Origin: Fulvimarina sp039652615
Lineage (GTDB): Bacteria > Pseudomonadota > Alphaproteobacteria > Rhizobiales > Rhizobiaceae
Length of the DNA stretch: 64,000 nt
NCBI RefSeq assembly: GCF_039652615.1
Contig: NZ_JBDJAC010000010.1
Span: 62,001 to 126,000, forward strand
Direction: 5' to 3'
Within the stretch, counting starts at the first letter, position 1, and every line of letters starts with the position of its first letter. A program made the translations under genes and the position numbers. Positions 35,639 to 43,321 of this stretch are shown here, piece by piece. The notes under the pieces were generated by a model. That model searched no databases. It saw only the letters and a list, made by a program, of their open reading frames with translations, and had not been told where the DNA came from.

Positions 35639-35878
35639 TCATCCACAAGTCGCGTGATAGGTATCGGAACCACATTTATATGGCTTTCCACGCCCATCTT
35701 TGCATGAGTAGTGATTGCCGTTTTCGTCTGTCAGTTTGTGCCAACTCCCATTACAACAAACATAGCATTTTCCATCAGAACACCATCCATGACCGGACTG
35801 ACAGTCATCAGGAAGCCCTAACGCCTTGATCTCACTTTCATCTAGAGCCGATAGGCGAGCGTGCGAAGCTTCACTCAT
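35639..35878 (-). CDS. Candidate peptide B (79 aa), eight cysteines, internal duplication
   Basis: First gene of the cassette operon, with a strong GGAGGAG before ATG 35878. After an acidic helical N-terminus (SHARLSALDESEIKALGLP, residues 5-23) come eight cysteines at 26, 33, 38, 41, 42, 59, 69 and 78. Two parts repeat loosely: C-S-D-G-K-C-Y-V-C-C-N-G-S-W-H (33-47) and C-K-D-G-R-G-K-P-Y-K-C-G-S-D-T-Y-H (59-75). There is no signal peptide. It ends 22 bases before peptide A. It may be a second substrate of the maturase, a disulfide-rich or metal-binding product, or a protector of the host. Not similar to anything I know. Confidence 0.65.
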   Translation of the reverse strand: MSEASHARLSALDESEIKALGLPDDCQSGHGWCSDGKCYVCCNGSWHKLTDENGNHYSCKDGRGKPYKCGSDTYHATCG

Positions 35879-35893
35879 ATCTCCTCCGTGGAT

Positions 35894-35910
35894 AAATCTC
35901 ATCGAGATTT
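35894..35910 (-). promoter_or_regulatory. Hairpin in the leader of the cassette operon
   Basis: Arms AAATCTC and GAGATTT around ATC. It lies directly upstream of the ribosome site of peptide B, about 16 bases from the start codon. It could affect translation or mRNA stability. Confidence 0.4.
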
Positions 35911-35931
35911 CTATTTTACGCAACGTGAGAA

Positions 35932-35960
35932 AGTGTATTCGTTATAAAGGAATTTGGCAA
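35932..35960 (-). promoter_or_regulatory. Candidate sigma-70 promoter of the cassette operon
   Basis: Reading the minus strand, TTGCCA (35960-35955) and TACACT (35937-35932) are 17 bases apart. They lie 54 bases before the start codon of peptide B. The rest of the 317-base region between peptide B and the DUF971 gene holds the right palindrome and no supportable gene. Confidence 0.45.
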
Positions 35961-36063
35961 TCACCCAAGGCAAATCACTAAGTGGGAGGTACCCTTTGGG
36001 CGCGGTGATCGAAGGCGTCCTTCTTGAAACACTTTAATTAATTGTATTCTGTTTTGGGCGCGA

Positions 36064-36089
36064 GTCTCGAAACCGTTCGATTTTGAGAC
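36064..36089. repeat. Right boundary palindrome of the AT-rich cassette
   Basis: Arms GTCTCGAAACCG and CGATTTTGAGAC around TT, a near copy of 34254-34279. It is 106 bases beyond the DUF971 stop, so it could alternatively be the terminator of that gene, copied or captured at the other end. Confidence 0.7.
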
Positions 36090-36195
36090 GGTTTGGTCCC
36101 TCGTCAAATCAAAGGATCGTCCGTCGCGACCATCGGCTCCAAACAGGGAGTTGCGTACTGTTCCCTTTGGTCTCTTACAAACGAAGGTCCGCCTT

Positions 36196-36555
36196 TCATC
36201 GTGGAAGCCCTTTCTCCTCCAACTCCTTGAGATGGGCTGCCCATTTCTCGTCTTTCTGCTCGGACAGCTCCGCGAGATAGGTCCAGGAAAAAAGTCCGGT
36301 ATCGTGCCCATCGGAAAACGTGATCTTGATGGCATAATTGCCGACCAGCTGGATATTGCGGATCTCGACATCGCGCTTGCCGAACTGGGTCTTGCGATCG
36401 GACGGCCTGTGCCCCTGAACCTCCGCAGACGGCGAATGGACCCGCAGATATTCGGCTGAGAGCTCTTGCTGCTCCCGTCCGGGCCAGGCGAGCGTCATCG
36501 TTCGCTTGTCCTTGGAAACACGGATTTCGCTCGGTGTCGGCTGGCGCGCGGTCAT
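36196..36555 (-). CDS. DUF971 protein (gamma-butyrobetaine hydroxylase N-terminal-like domain)
   Basis: A 119-residue protein consisting of one DUF971 domain: SAEYLRVHSPSAEVQGH, then VGNYAIKITFSDGHDTGLFSW, and a C-terminal KWAAHLKELEEKGL helix. The domain occurs alone in bacteria and at the N-terminus of some 2-oxoglutarate oxygenases. It is often found near Fe-S or molybdenum-cofactor genes, as here beside moaA (divergent). The role is unknown. The 250 bases before moaA show no gene that I trust. Confidence 0.85.
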   Translation of the reverse strand: MTARQPTPSEIRVSKDKRTMTLAWPGREQQELSAEYLRVHSPSAEVQGHRPSDRKTQFGKRDVEIRNIQLVGNYAIKITFSDGHDTGLFSWTYLAELSEQKDEKWAAHLKELEEKGLPR

Positions 36556-36808
36556 GCGGGATCATCTCCGGGAGGTCATTGAGGCAGGTTGCGGGCAAGG
36601 CGCCCTTTTCACCTACCAATGGCGATGGCGGTCCAAGCGGGCAAGCCCTCCCGGTCGATGGCTGCTGGATCGGGCATTACGCCTGCCAAACTCTCGTCGC
36701 GAGCAGCACGGCTTGATCGCAGGCGCTGCGGCCTCCACATTCGCTCCTCGACACGGTTTATACGAAAGCCCCTGTTCCCGCCCGATCTTCGTCTGCTAAG
36801 ACAATGTG

Positions 36809-37924
36809 ATGACCAAGACCACGCTCTTCAAACAGGATGGCCTTCCGGCCTTCAGACCTCCGGCGAATGCGATCGAGGTGCGCAAAGGCGGCACCCAGCC
36901 GGGTTTGGCCGGCCTGACGGGTGCCGATGGAGAAATGGTCGATCCCTTCGGCCGACACATCAGTTACCTGCGCGTTTCGGTGACGGATCGCTGCGATTTC
37001 CGCTGTGTCTACTGCATGGCCGAGGACATGGAGTTCCTGCCCAAGCGTGACCTTCTGACGCTGGAAGAACTCGACAGGCTGTCGACGACCTTCATCGCAA
37101 AGGGCGTGAAGAAGTTACGTCTGACCGGTGGCGAGCCGCTGGTGCGCAAGAACATCATGCACCTCATCCGCTCGCTCTCCCGCCATCTGGAGACCGGCGC
37201 GCTCGAAGAGCTTACGCTGACGACCAACGGCTCCCAGTTGCAGCGCTTCGCCAAGGAGCTCGCCGATGCGGGCGTGAAGCGGCTCAACGTCTCGATCGAT
37301 ACGCTTGATGCCGACAAGTTCCGCCAGATCACCCGCTGGGGCGAGTTGAAGAAGGTGATGGAGGGCATCGACGCCGCTCAGGAGGCCGGCCTTCACGTCA
37401 AGCTGAACGCCGTCGCGCTGAAAGGCTTCAACGACCTCGAAATCCCCTCGATGATCGAATGGGCCCATGGTCGCGGCATGGACATGACCCTCATCGAGAC
37501 CATGCCCATGGGCGAGATCGACGAGGACCGTACCGATCAGTATCTGCCCCTGAGCCAGGTCCGCAGCGGCCTGTCGCGTCAGTGGACCCTCAACGACATT
37601 CCGTTCAAGACCGGCGGCCCGGCGCGCTATATCGAGGTTGCCGAGACCGGCGGTCGCCTCGGTTTCATCACGCCGATGACCCACAATTTCTGCGAGAGCT
37701 GCAACCGGGTCCGCGTCACCTGCACCGGCACGCTGTTCATGTGCCTTGGTCAGGAGGACGCCGTCGATCTTCGCGAACCCCTGCGCTCTTCCGAAGGCAA
37801 CGAGCTTTTGGCCGAAGCCATCGACCGCGCGATCCTGCACAAGCCAAAAGGCCACGATTTCGTCATCGACAGGAAAACGCGCGGGCCGTCCGTCTCCCGT
37901 CATATGAGCATGACGGGCGGCTAA
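36809..37924 (+). CDS. moaA: GTP 3',8-cyclase MoaA
   Basis: A 371-residue radical SAM enzyme making the first intermediate of molybdenum cofactor with MoaC. The N-terminal cluster is CDFRCVYC, and the C-terminal cluster that binds GTP is CESC-x(8)-C-x(8)-C region (NFCESCNRVRVTCTGT, then FMC). LRLTGGEPLVRK is present. It ends in ...TGG, and the C-terminal Gly-Gly is required for activity. About 45 residues precede the core, a longer N-terminus than in E. coli. GTG 36806 is an alternative start, and neither has a clear ribosome site. mobA and a molybdenum oxidoreductase are also in the window. Confidence 0.96.
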   Translation: MTKTTLFKQDGLPAFRPPANAIEVRKGGTQPGLAGLTGADGEMVDPFGRHISYLRVSVTDRCDFRCVYCMAEDMEFLPKRDLLTLEELDRLSTTFIAKGVKKLRLTGGEPLVRKNIMHLIRSLSRHLETGALEELTLTTNGSQLQRFAKELADAGVKRLNVSIDTLDADKFRQITRWGELKKVMEGIDAAQEAGLHVKLNAVALKGFNDLEIPSMIEWAHGRGMDMTLIETMPMGEIDEDRTDQYLPLSQVRSGLSRQWTLNDIPFKTGGPARYIEVAETGGRLGFITPMTHNFCESCNRVRVTCTGTLFMCLGQEDAVDLREPLRSSEGNELLAEAIDRAILHKPKGHDFVIDRKTRGPSVSRHMSMTGG

Positions 37925-38011
37925 CTCCTGTTCAGGTCGAAACCTGTTCAGCATGGGTTAATGCCCGATCTGCGAAGCGTCGACACCAACTGAAACAACA
38001 GGTTGAGACCG

Positions 38012-38497
38012 ATGATCCGCTTGACTTCGACCCTGGCGGCGGCTTCGATCGCCGCCGTCACAGCCCTTTCGCCCGCAAGCGCCGAAGATCTGTCCTACAA
38101 GAACGAGCGCTATGGCACGAGCGCGACCTTCCCGACCGAGCTCTTCCCGAACCGCCTTCCCGCCCCGACGAACGGCGATGGACTGGGCTGGAGTTCGCCG
38201 GATGGCGCCGAGATCTTTATCTACGCCCGCGACAATTTGGGCGGAGAGACACCGAAGTCGATCATCGCCAATCGCGCGGACACGGATGACGTGACCTATC
38301 AGGCCTCCGGCAATCGCTGGGCGGTGGTGTCCGGCTATATCGACGGCCGTATCTTTTATGAGCGATACATCTTTCGCGGCGACCTGATCCACTCGGTTGC
38401 CATCCGCTATCCGGAAAGCGCGCGCGAGACCTATGATCCGATCGTGGGCAAGGTCACCAACTCGCTTCGCGGCCCGTCCGCGCCGGTTCAGGGCTGA
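38012..38497 (+). CDS. Exported protein of unknown function
   Basis: A 161-residue protein with a clear signal peptide (cleavage near ASAED, about residue 25). The mature part starts YKNERYGTSATFPTELF, continues with DGAEIFIYARDNLG and has GNRWAVVSGYIDGRIFYERYIF, alternating strands like a small beta-rich envelope protein. No cysteines or catalytic motif seen. The TTG at 38003 is in frame, but ATG 38012 leads directly into the signal. It follows moaA by 87 bases and is closed by the terminator at 38559-38593. Confidence 0.75.
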   Translation: MIRLTSTLAAASIAAVTALSPASAEDLSYKNERYGTSATFPTELFPNRLPAPTNGDGLGWSSPDGAEIFIYARDNLGGETPKSIIANRADTDDVTYQASGNRWAVVSGYIDGRIFYERYIFRGDLIHSVAIRYPESARETYDPIVGKVTNSLRGPSAPVQG

Positions 38498-38558
38498 TCT
38501 TTTGATCTGAAGAGCGGCAACCGCTTACCGCGATCTGGCGCGAAGCCATGAAATGACA

Positions 38559-38593
38559 GCACGAGGCCCGCTTTTGAACAGCGGGCCTCGTGC
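38559..38593. terminator. Perfect 14-bp terminator hairpin between converging genes
   Basis: Arms GCACGAGGCCCGCT and AGCGGGCCTCGTGC with loop TTTGAAC, between the exported-protein gene and the minus-strand gene ending at 38628. It could serve both. Confidence 0.75.
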
Positions 38594-38627
38594 GTGCCTG
38601 AGGAAAACCGGAAAGACCGCCTCGCTC

Positions 38628-39032
38628 CTACCGGCTCGCAGCGGCTTCGCTCGCTCCGGCATTTTCCGAATAGGCGATCACCACGAGGCCGACGGCGGCA
38701 GCGCCCTCGAGTTCGGCCTCGTCACCCAGCATGTCGATCGTACGGGTTTGCGGCGGCGCCTGGATGGTGGACCGCACCTGCAACTCGACCTGAATGGCGA
38801 TTGCCCGGGCCCATTCCTCGGCACCGGATATCTTCGGCGCCGTCTCGCTCCAGCCGGGCATCGGCTGCCGAAACGCGAAGCCGACGCTTTCGCCATCGCC
38901 CCTTCGCGATTCTCCCGAGAGCGAGAATGTGGTGTCGGGTGGTAACGGGAACGGGCGGATGGCCGGTTCAATGATCGGCCATGCCGCAATGGCAGAGCTG
39001 CTGTAATCACGGTCTGTCGATGAGGAAATCAT
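38628..39032 (-). CDS. Hypothetical protein
   Basis: About 134 residues, no signal peptide or membrane segment. It has a Pro-rich stretch (PAIRPFPLPPDTTFSLSG) and then strand-rich sequence (ARAIAIQVELQVRSTIQAPP). AAAGGA lies before two adjacent ATG codons (39035 and 39032). The second has the better spacing. No family recognised. Coding is supported by the ribosome site, the terminator beyond it and the lack of any competing frame. Confidence 0.5.
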   Translation of the reverse strand: MISSSTDRDYSSSAIAAWPIIEPAIRPFPLPPDTTFSLSGESRRGDGESVGFAFRQPMPGWSETAPKISGAEEWARAIAIQVELQVRSTIQAPPQTRTIDMLGDEAELEGAAAVGLVVIAYSENAGASEAAASR

Positions 39033-39132
39033 CATGTGTCCTTTCGCTCCTGCATCAAAGTCTTGACGAAAGGATAATCGTTGGAAACTTCTGACGTCGC
39101 GTTGCAGAAATCTGTTGAAATGTAACGATGAT

Positions 39133-39151
39133 CCGGCACCCTATGTGCCGG
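39133..39151 (+). promoter_or_regulatory. Isolated terminator-like hairpin in a divergent intergenic space
   Basis: Arms CCGGCAC and GTGCCGG with a 5-base loop followed by TTTTCC. It lies in the 290 bases between the divergent hypothetical gene and the MFS gene, where no coding transcript ends. It may be an attenuator in the MFS leader or the end of a small RNA. Confidence 0.35.
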
Positions 39152-39323
39152 TTTTCCGGGCCTGGATCGATCATAACGCGCGAGATAGCTCACGCAGGAA
39201 TGAACAGCCTCCCCAATTTTGCGGCGGCCCTATATGCCGAACGCGTGTAAAGACGCACGGCAAGGCCTTCGGTTCGAACCGAAAGTGCCGCGCCATCCTC
39301 CCGCAGTTCATGGGCCGTTCCTG

Positions 39324-40532
39324 TTGACCTCCGTACCGACCACTTCCGTTCCCGGTGAGAGCGCCCGAAAGCCGATGCTGATCACGCTGATGATCGCCTC
39401 AGCCATTTCGCCCCTCGCGATCAATATCTTCATCCCGTCCATGGCGACCATCGCCGAAACCCTCGGCACGGATGGACCGACCGTCAGCCTCGGCCTGTCG
39501 CTCTATCTCGTCGCGGTGGCCGTTCTGCAGATCATCGCAGGCCCCCTGTCCGACCGGTTCGGACGCCGCCCGGTCATCATCGGCGGCATCGTGCTTTTCC
39601 TCCTCGGCACCGCGATCTGCCTCTTTGCCGAAACGATCGGCTGGTTTCTTGTCGGCCGGATCGTCCAGGCGGCGAGCGCGACGGGCATCGCCCTATCCCG
39701 CGCCATCATCCGCGATGTGTATTCCCGGCGGCGGTCTGCGGCGATGATCGGCTATGTCACCATGGGTCTTGCGGTCGCGCCGATGATCGGCCCGGCGATC
39801 GGCGGCGTCATGGATACGATGCTCGGCTGGCGCAGCGTCTTCTGGATGCTGATGGCGCTCGGCGGGGTGACGTTGGCTCTCGTCCTCTTCGACCTCAACG
39901 AGACCAATCCCAATCTGGGTGCGCCCGTGACGCGCCAGCTCTCCAATTACGGCAAGCTGTTTTCCGAGAAAAGCTTCTGGATCTATGCCGGCGTTGGCTC
40001 CTTCATCACCGCCGCCTTTTTCGGCTTTCTCGGCGGCGCGACCTTCGTTTCTGTCGAACTCCTCCATCTCACCCCCGCGCAATACGGCGTCTGGTTTATC
40101 CTGTGCCCGCTCGGTTATGCGATCGGCAACTTCATCACCGGACGCATCTCCGAACGCGTCGGCATCAAGCGGATGATGGTCGCAGGCTCGGTTCTCACTC
40201 TCCTGGCGGTTCTGACGATCCTGATTCCCATCCTGTTCGGCATTCTGACGCCGCTCACCCTTTTCGGGCCGATGATTCTTCTCGGGATCGGCAACGGCAT
40301 GACGCTCCCCTCTGCAACCGCCGGCGGCGTCAGCGTCAGAACGGATGCGGCGGGCGCGGCCGCCGGGCTTCTCGGCTCGGCGCAGATCGGCCTTGGAGCC
40401 GTCGCATCAACGGTTGCAGCAGCTTTCGCGATCGGTCCCTATGCTGCAACCAATCTGGTTCTGGTGATGCTGGTGGCGGCGGTCCTGGCGCTCGTCTTTT
40501 CGCTTCTCGCGCCGCGTGTGTCCGAGGCATGA
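39324..40532 (+). CDS. MFS drug transporter, Bcr/CflA family
   Basis: About 402 residues with 12 membrane segments. The motif A loop between segments 2 and 3 is GPLSDRFGRRPVII. The AINIFIPSMATIAETL opening is typical of Bcr/CflA efflux proteins (bicyclomycin, chloramphenicol, sulfonamides). The start is unclear: TTG 39324 gives the usual N-terminal length and ATG 39375 is inside the first segment, while more upstream codons read into control DNA. Its stop overlaps the mobA start (ATGA). Confidence 0.87.
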   Translation: MTSVPTTSVPGESARKPMLITLMIASAISPLAINIFIPSMATIAETLGTDGPTVSLGLSLYLVAVAVLQIIAGPLSDRFGRRPVIIGGIVLFLLGTAICLFAETIGWFLVGRIVQAASATGIALSRAIIRDVYSRRRSAAMIGYVTMGLAVAPMIGPAIGGVMDTMLGWRSVFWMLMALGGVTLALVLFDLNETNPNLGAPVTRQLSNYGKLFSEKSFWIYAGVGSFITAAFFGFLGGATFVSVELLHLTPAQYGVWFILCPLGYAIGNFITGRISERVGIKRMMVAGSVLTLLAVLTILIPILFGILTPLTLFGPMILLGIGNGMTLPSATAGGVSVRTDAAGAAAGLLGSAQIGLGAVASTVAAAFAIGPYAATNLVLVMLVAAVLALVFSLLAPRVSEA

Positions 40533-41134
40533 GGGCGGGCGCGATCATTCTTGCAGGCGGCCGTGGTTCGCGCATGGGCGATGGCGATCCCAAACCGCTG
40601 CGCTCGCTCGCGGGCAGACCCATGATCGCTCACGTGATCGAGCGGCTTCACGGGCTGTCGCCGATCCTCGTCAACGCCCCTGCCGACGGCAGCTTCGACG
40701 CCTTCGGCGATGCCGTGGTGCCGGATATCCGAAAAGGGTTCCAGGGACCGCTCGCGGGGATCGAAACCGGACTGACAACGCTCGATGAGGATTACGAGGG
40801 AACGACGCATGCCCTCGTCCTTCCGTCGGATACGCCCTTCCTGCCCCGCGATGTCGCAACGCGTCTTCTCGCTCAAGCCTCGGAGCGGGAGATCGTCGCC
40901 GCCGAACATGGCGGCCGCCTGCACCCGACGGTCTCGCTCTGGCCGGTCACGCTCTTGTCCACGCTGACACAATGGCTCGACGATGAGCGCCCTCGGGCGC
41001 TGCACCGTTTTTTCGACCATGTCGGCTATCGAACGGTCGCCTTCGACGACAATGAAAATGGCGACGGCTTCGATCCTTTCGCCAATATCAACACGCCGGA
41101 AGACCTCGCCGAAGCGGCAAACCGTCTGGCCTGA
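40529..41134 (+). CDS. mobA: Molybdenum cofactor guanylyltransferase MobA
   Basis: A 201-residue nucleotidyltransferase. It opens with the GTP-binding motif ILAGGRGSRMG and a conserved lysine in GDPKPL. The metal site is in LPSDTPFL, and NINTPEDLAEA is the usual C-terminal motif. It converts Mo-molybdopterin and GTP to the bis-guanine dinucleotide cofactor for DMSO-reductase family enzymes. The oxidoreductase at 49.6-53.4 kb should instead need the cytosine form made by MocA. Translation is coupled to the MFS gene by a 4-base overlap. Confidence 0.92.
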   Translation: MRAGAIILAGGRGSRMGDGDPKPLRSLAGRPMIAHVIERLHGLSPILVNAPADGSFDAFGDAVVPDIRKGFQGPLAGIETGLTTLDEDYEGTTHALVLPSDTPFLPRDVATRLLAQASEREIVAAEHGGRLHPTVSLWPVTLLSTLTQWLDDERPRALHRFFDHVGYRTVAFDDNENGDGFDPFANINTPEDLAEAANRLA

Positions 41135-41280
41135 GAAATCGGCGCGCAGAGAATCGATTGTCTTCGTGACGAAATCCATGCCAACATTGCCGCAATCCGC
41201 GCCATGCCTTTTTTACAGGCGGTGGCGGTTCACCTCCGGCCGGTTGCCGGACACCACACAATAAGAATCATGGGGTATCC

Positions 41281-42075
41281 ATGCTGAAGTTCCTGACCAC
41301 CGCTCTCGTCTCCGCGACGATTTTCACCGCCGCTCCGGCCTTCGCCCAGGAAAGCGATGCCGACAAGGACTGGTCGAAGGTCGTCGTGGGCACGGAAGGT
41401 GCTTATCCTCCGTTCAACTACACCGACGCCTCCGGCGAATTGATGGGTTTTGACGTCGATATCGCCAAGGCGCTCTGCACGCAGATGAAGGTCGAGTGCA
41501 GCTTCGTGACCCAGGAATGGGAAGGCATGATCCCCGCGCTGCAGAACGGCAATTTCGATCTTCTGATCGCCTCCATGTCGATCACCGAGGAACGCGAGGA
41601 ACAGATCGACTTTTCCAACAAATACTACAACACGCCGCCGGCGCTGGTAACGCTGAAAGACGCCGACATCTCCGGCGCCACGCCGGAAGACCTCGCAGGC
41701 AAGGTGATCGGCGCACAGGTTTCGACCACCCATGCCCAGGCAGCTCGCGAGTATTTCCCGGACTCGGAAGTCCGCGAATATCCCTCGGCCCAGGAATACC
41801 AGCTCGACATCGAGTCCGGCCGCGTCGATGCCGTCGTCGATGACGTCGTCGTGCTCGACGAATGGCTGAAGAGCGACGGCGGCTCCTGCTGCAAGATTGT
41901 GGCAACGCTTCCCGCCAAGGAAGAGATCTACGGCAAGGGCATCGGCATCGGCCTTCGAAAGGGCGACGAAAAGCTCAAGAAGATGGTCAACGACGCGATC
42001 GTGGCGATCCGCGAAGACGGCACCTATGAGGAAATCCAGTCGAAGTATTTCGACTTCGACGTCTACGGCGAGTAA
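41281..42075 (+). CDS. Amino-acid ABC transporter periplasmic binding protein (family 3)
   Basis: A 264-residue protein with a signal peptide ending near APAFAQ. The SBP_bac_3 fold is clear: VVGTEGAYPPFNY, GFDVDIAKALCTQM, LIASMSITEEREEQIDFSNKYY and the second-lobe ETYGKG-like EIYGKGIGIGLRKGD. It most resembles the lysine/arginine/ornithine and histidine receptors. Its two permease genes lie at 43322-44835, with a minus-strand MBL hydrolase gene between. No ATPase gene is present in the cluster. Confidence 0.88.
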   Translation: MLKFLTTALVSATIFTAAPAFAQESDADKDWSKVVVGTEGAYPPFNYTDASGELMGFDVDIAKALCTQMKVECSFVTQEWEGMIPALQNGNFDLLIASMSITEEREEQIDFSNKYYNTPPALVTLKDADISGATPEDLAGKVIGAQVSTTHAQAAREYFPDSEVREYPSAQEYQLDIESGRVDAVVDDVVVLDEWLKSDGGSCCKIVATLPAKEEIYGKGIGIGLRKGDEKLKKMVNDAIVAIREDGTYEEIQSKYFDFDVYGE

Positions 42076-42176
42076 GCCGCTTGCCGGCTCTCCCGGCACC
42101 GTCAGACATGATTAAGCCGGCGCGAGGATTGTCGCGCCGGCCTTTTCCGCGTTCGAGCGGACGAACGTCCGGCCGA

Positions 42177-43205
42177 TCAGCCGTTGGACGCGCCGAACTG
42201 ATACTGCCAGTCCGACGGAATGAACCGGTAGGCTTCCCCCTCCCCGTTCGAGGCCACCACATGGCCAAAGCTCGGAAAAGCGATATGCATGCCGGCGATG
42301 CGGGTGCGATTGCTCGCGACGTCCTCGAGCACCTGCTTGCGCGTCTCGATCGCCTGTTCCGGATTGGCATCGAACGCGATCCCGACCTCGGGACGGGCGA
42401 ACTGGATCGGCCCGACATGGACGATGTCGCCCCAGACGAAGAGACCGTCCTCGCCTTCGCCGATCATGTAGCCGGTATGGCCTGGGGTGTGGCCGAAGAG
42501 CTCGCGGGAGGTGATGCCGGGAACGACCTCGGTTTCGCCGGTGAAGGTCTTCACCTTGTCGCCGGCCGTCTCCATGGCGGTGCGCGCCGTGTCGAAGAAG
42601 CCGCGCGCCGATTCAGGGGCGGCGTCCCGGTTTTCCATCGAGGTCCAATAATCGTATTCCGTCTGATGAACATGGACATCGGCGTTCGGATAGGCGAGTT
42701 CCCCATCCAGAACGAGGCCGCCGACGTGATCGGGATGCAGATGGGTCATGATGACATCGGTGATTGCTGCGGCATCGAAGCCGGCGGCACCCAGGCGATC
42801 CTTCAGATTGCCCATTTCCGGGAACGCGCCGGCTCCGCCCGTATCGATCAGGACGAGGCGGTCGCCTGCTTCGACGACATAGGCGTTGATGCCGGTCGTG
42901 ACGGGCTGTTCGCCCTGGAACTTGGATGCCAGGATGTCGGTCGCCTCGCTCGCATCGATATTCGACAGAAGGTCGAGGCTGATATCGAGATAGCCGTCGG
43001 AAATGGCAGTGACGATATTGTCGCCGGCGCTGATCCGCTGGATCGGCAGGATCTGCTGCCGTGTCGAGGCACCCGAACCCGCGGACGCGCCTTGCGATCC
43101 GGCGTTCGAGGCAGCATCCTGCGCGGCAGCGGTCCGGGTCGAGAGTTGTACGAGAACGGGAGCGGTTGCGGCTCCGGCGACGAAATGGCGGCGGCTGAGC
43201 TTCAT
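42177..43205 (-). CDS. MBL-fold metallo-hydrolase with Tat-type signal
   Basis: A 342-residue protein. The N-terminus KLSRRHFVAGAATAP has the twin-arginine pattern, so it is probably exported folded. The metallo-beta-lactamase motif is THLHPDHVGG near residue 148. A further ligand histidine is in GHTPGHTGYM, and metal aspartate is in FVWGDIVH. The substrate is unknown; lactonases and phosphodiesterases share this subfamily. A Ser/Gly/Ala-rich linker follows the signal. It splits the amino-acid transporter genes on the other strand. Confidence 0.83.
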   Translation of the reverse strand: MKLSRRHFVAGAATAPVLVQLSTRTAAAQDAASNAGSQGASAGSGASTRQQILPIQRISAGDNIVTAISDGYLDISLDLLSNIDASEATDILASKFQGEQPVTTGINAYVVEAGDRLVLIDTGGAGAFPEMGNLKDRLGAAGFDAAAITDVIMTHLHPDHVGGLVLDGELAYPNADVHVHQTEYDYWTSMENRDAAPESARGFFDTARTAMETAGDKVKTFTGETEVVPGITSRELFGHTPGHTGYMIGEGEDGLFVWGDIVHVGPIQFARPEVGIAFDANPEQAIETRKQVLEDVASNRTRIAGMHIAFPSFGHVVASNGEGEAYRFIPSDWQYQFGASNG

Positions 43206-43321
43206 GAGAGATCTCCAGACAGATTTGGCTCACGCATGAACATATCGCGTGGAACACGGTCGGCAACGAAACGCATCGTTTCCCGTGGCACCATCGCAGA
43301 CCTCGCTGCCGGAGGTCTTTC

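Larger units (their letters stand above)
34254..36089. mobile_element. AT-rich peptide/radical-SAM cassette bounded by palindromic repeats (candidate non-autonomous element)
   Basis: The 1.84 kb between the two 26-bp palindromes is visibly AT-rich (many A/T-ending codons, A/T runs), whereas flanking genes are strongly GC-rich. It contains exactly one minus-strand operon of two peptide genes and a radical SAM maturase. No transposase or integrase gene is inside. No target duplication is obvious at the edges. Acquisition by transfer is well supported by composition; movement through the palindromes is a hypothesis. Confidence 0.5.

Noticed and set aside
36506..36799. 97-codon plus-strand frame before moaA
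   Set aside because: Half overlaps the DUF971 gene in antisense, Arg-rich, with no ribosome site. The 250 bases before moaA are more likely control DNA. I also saw no convincing molybdenum-cofactor riboswitch fold.
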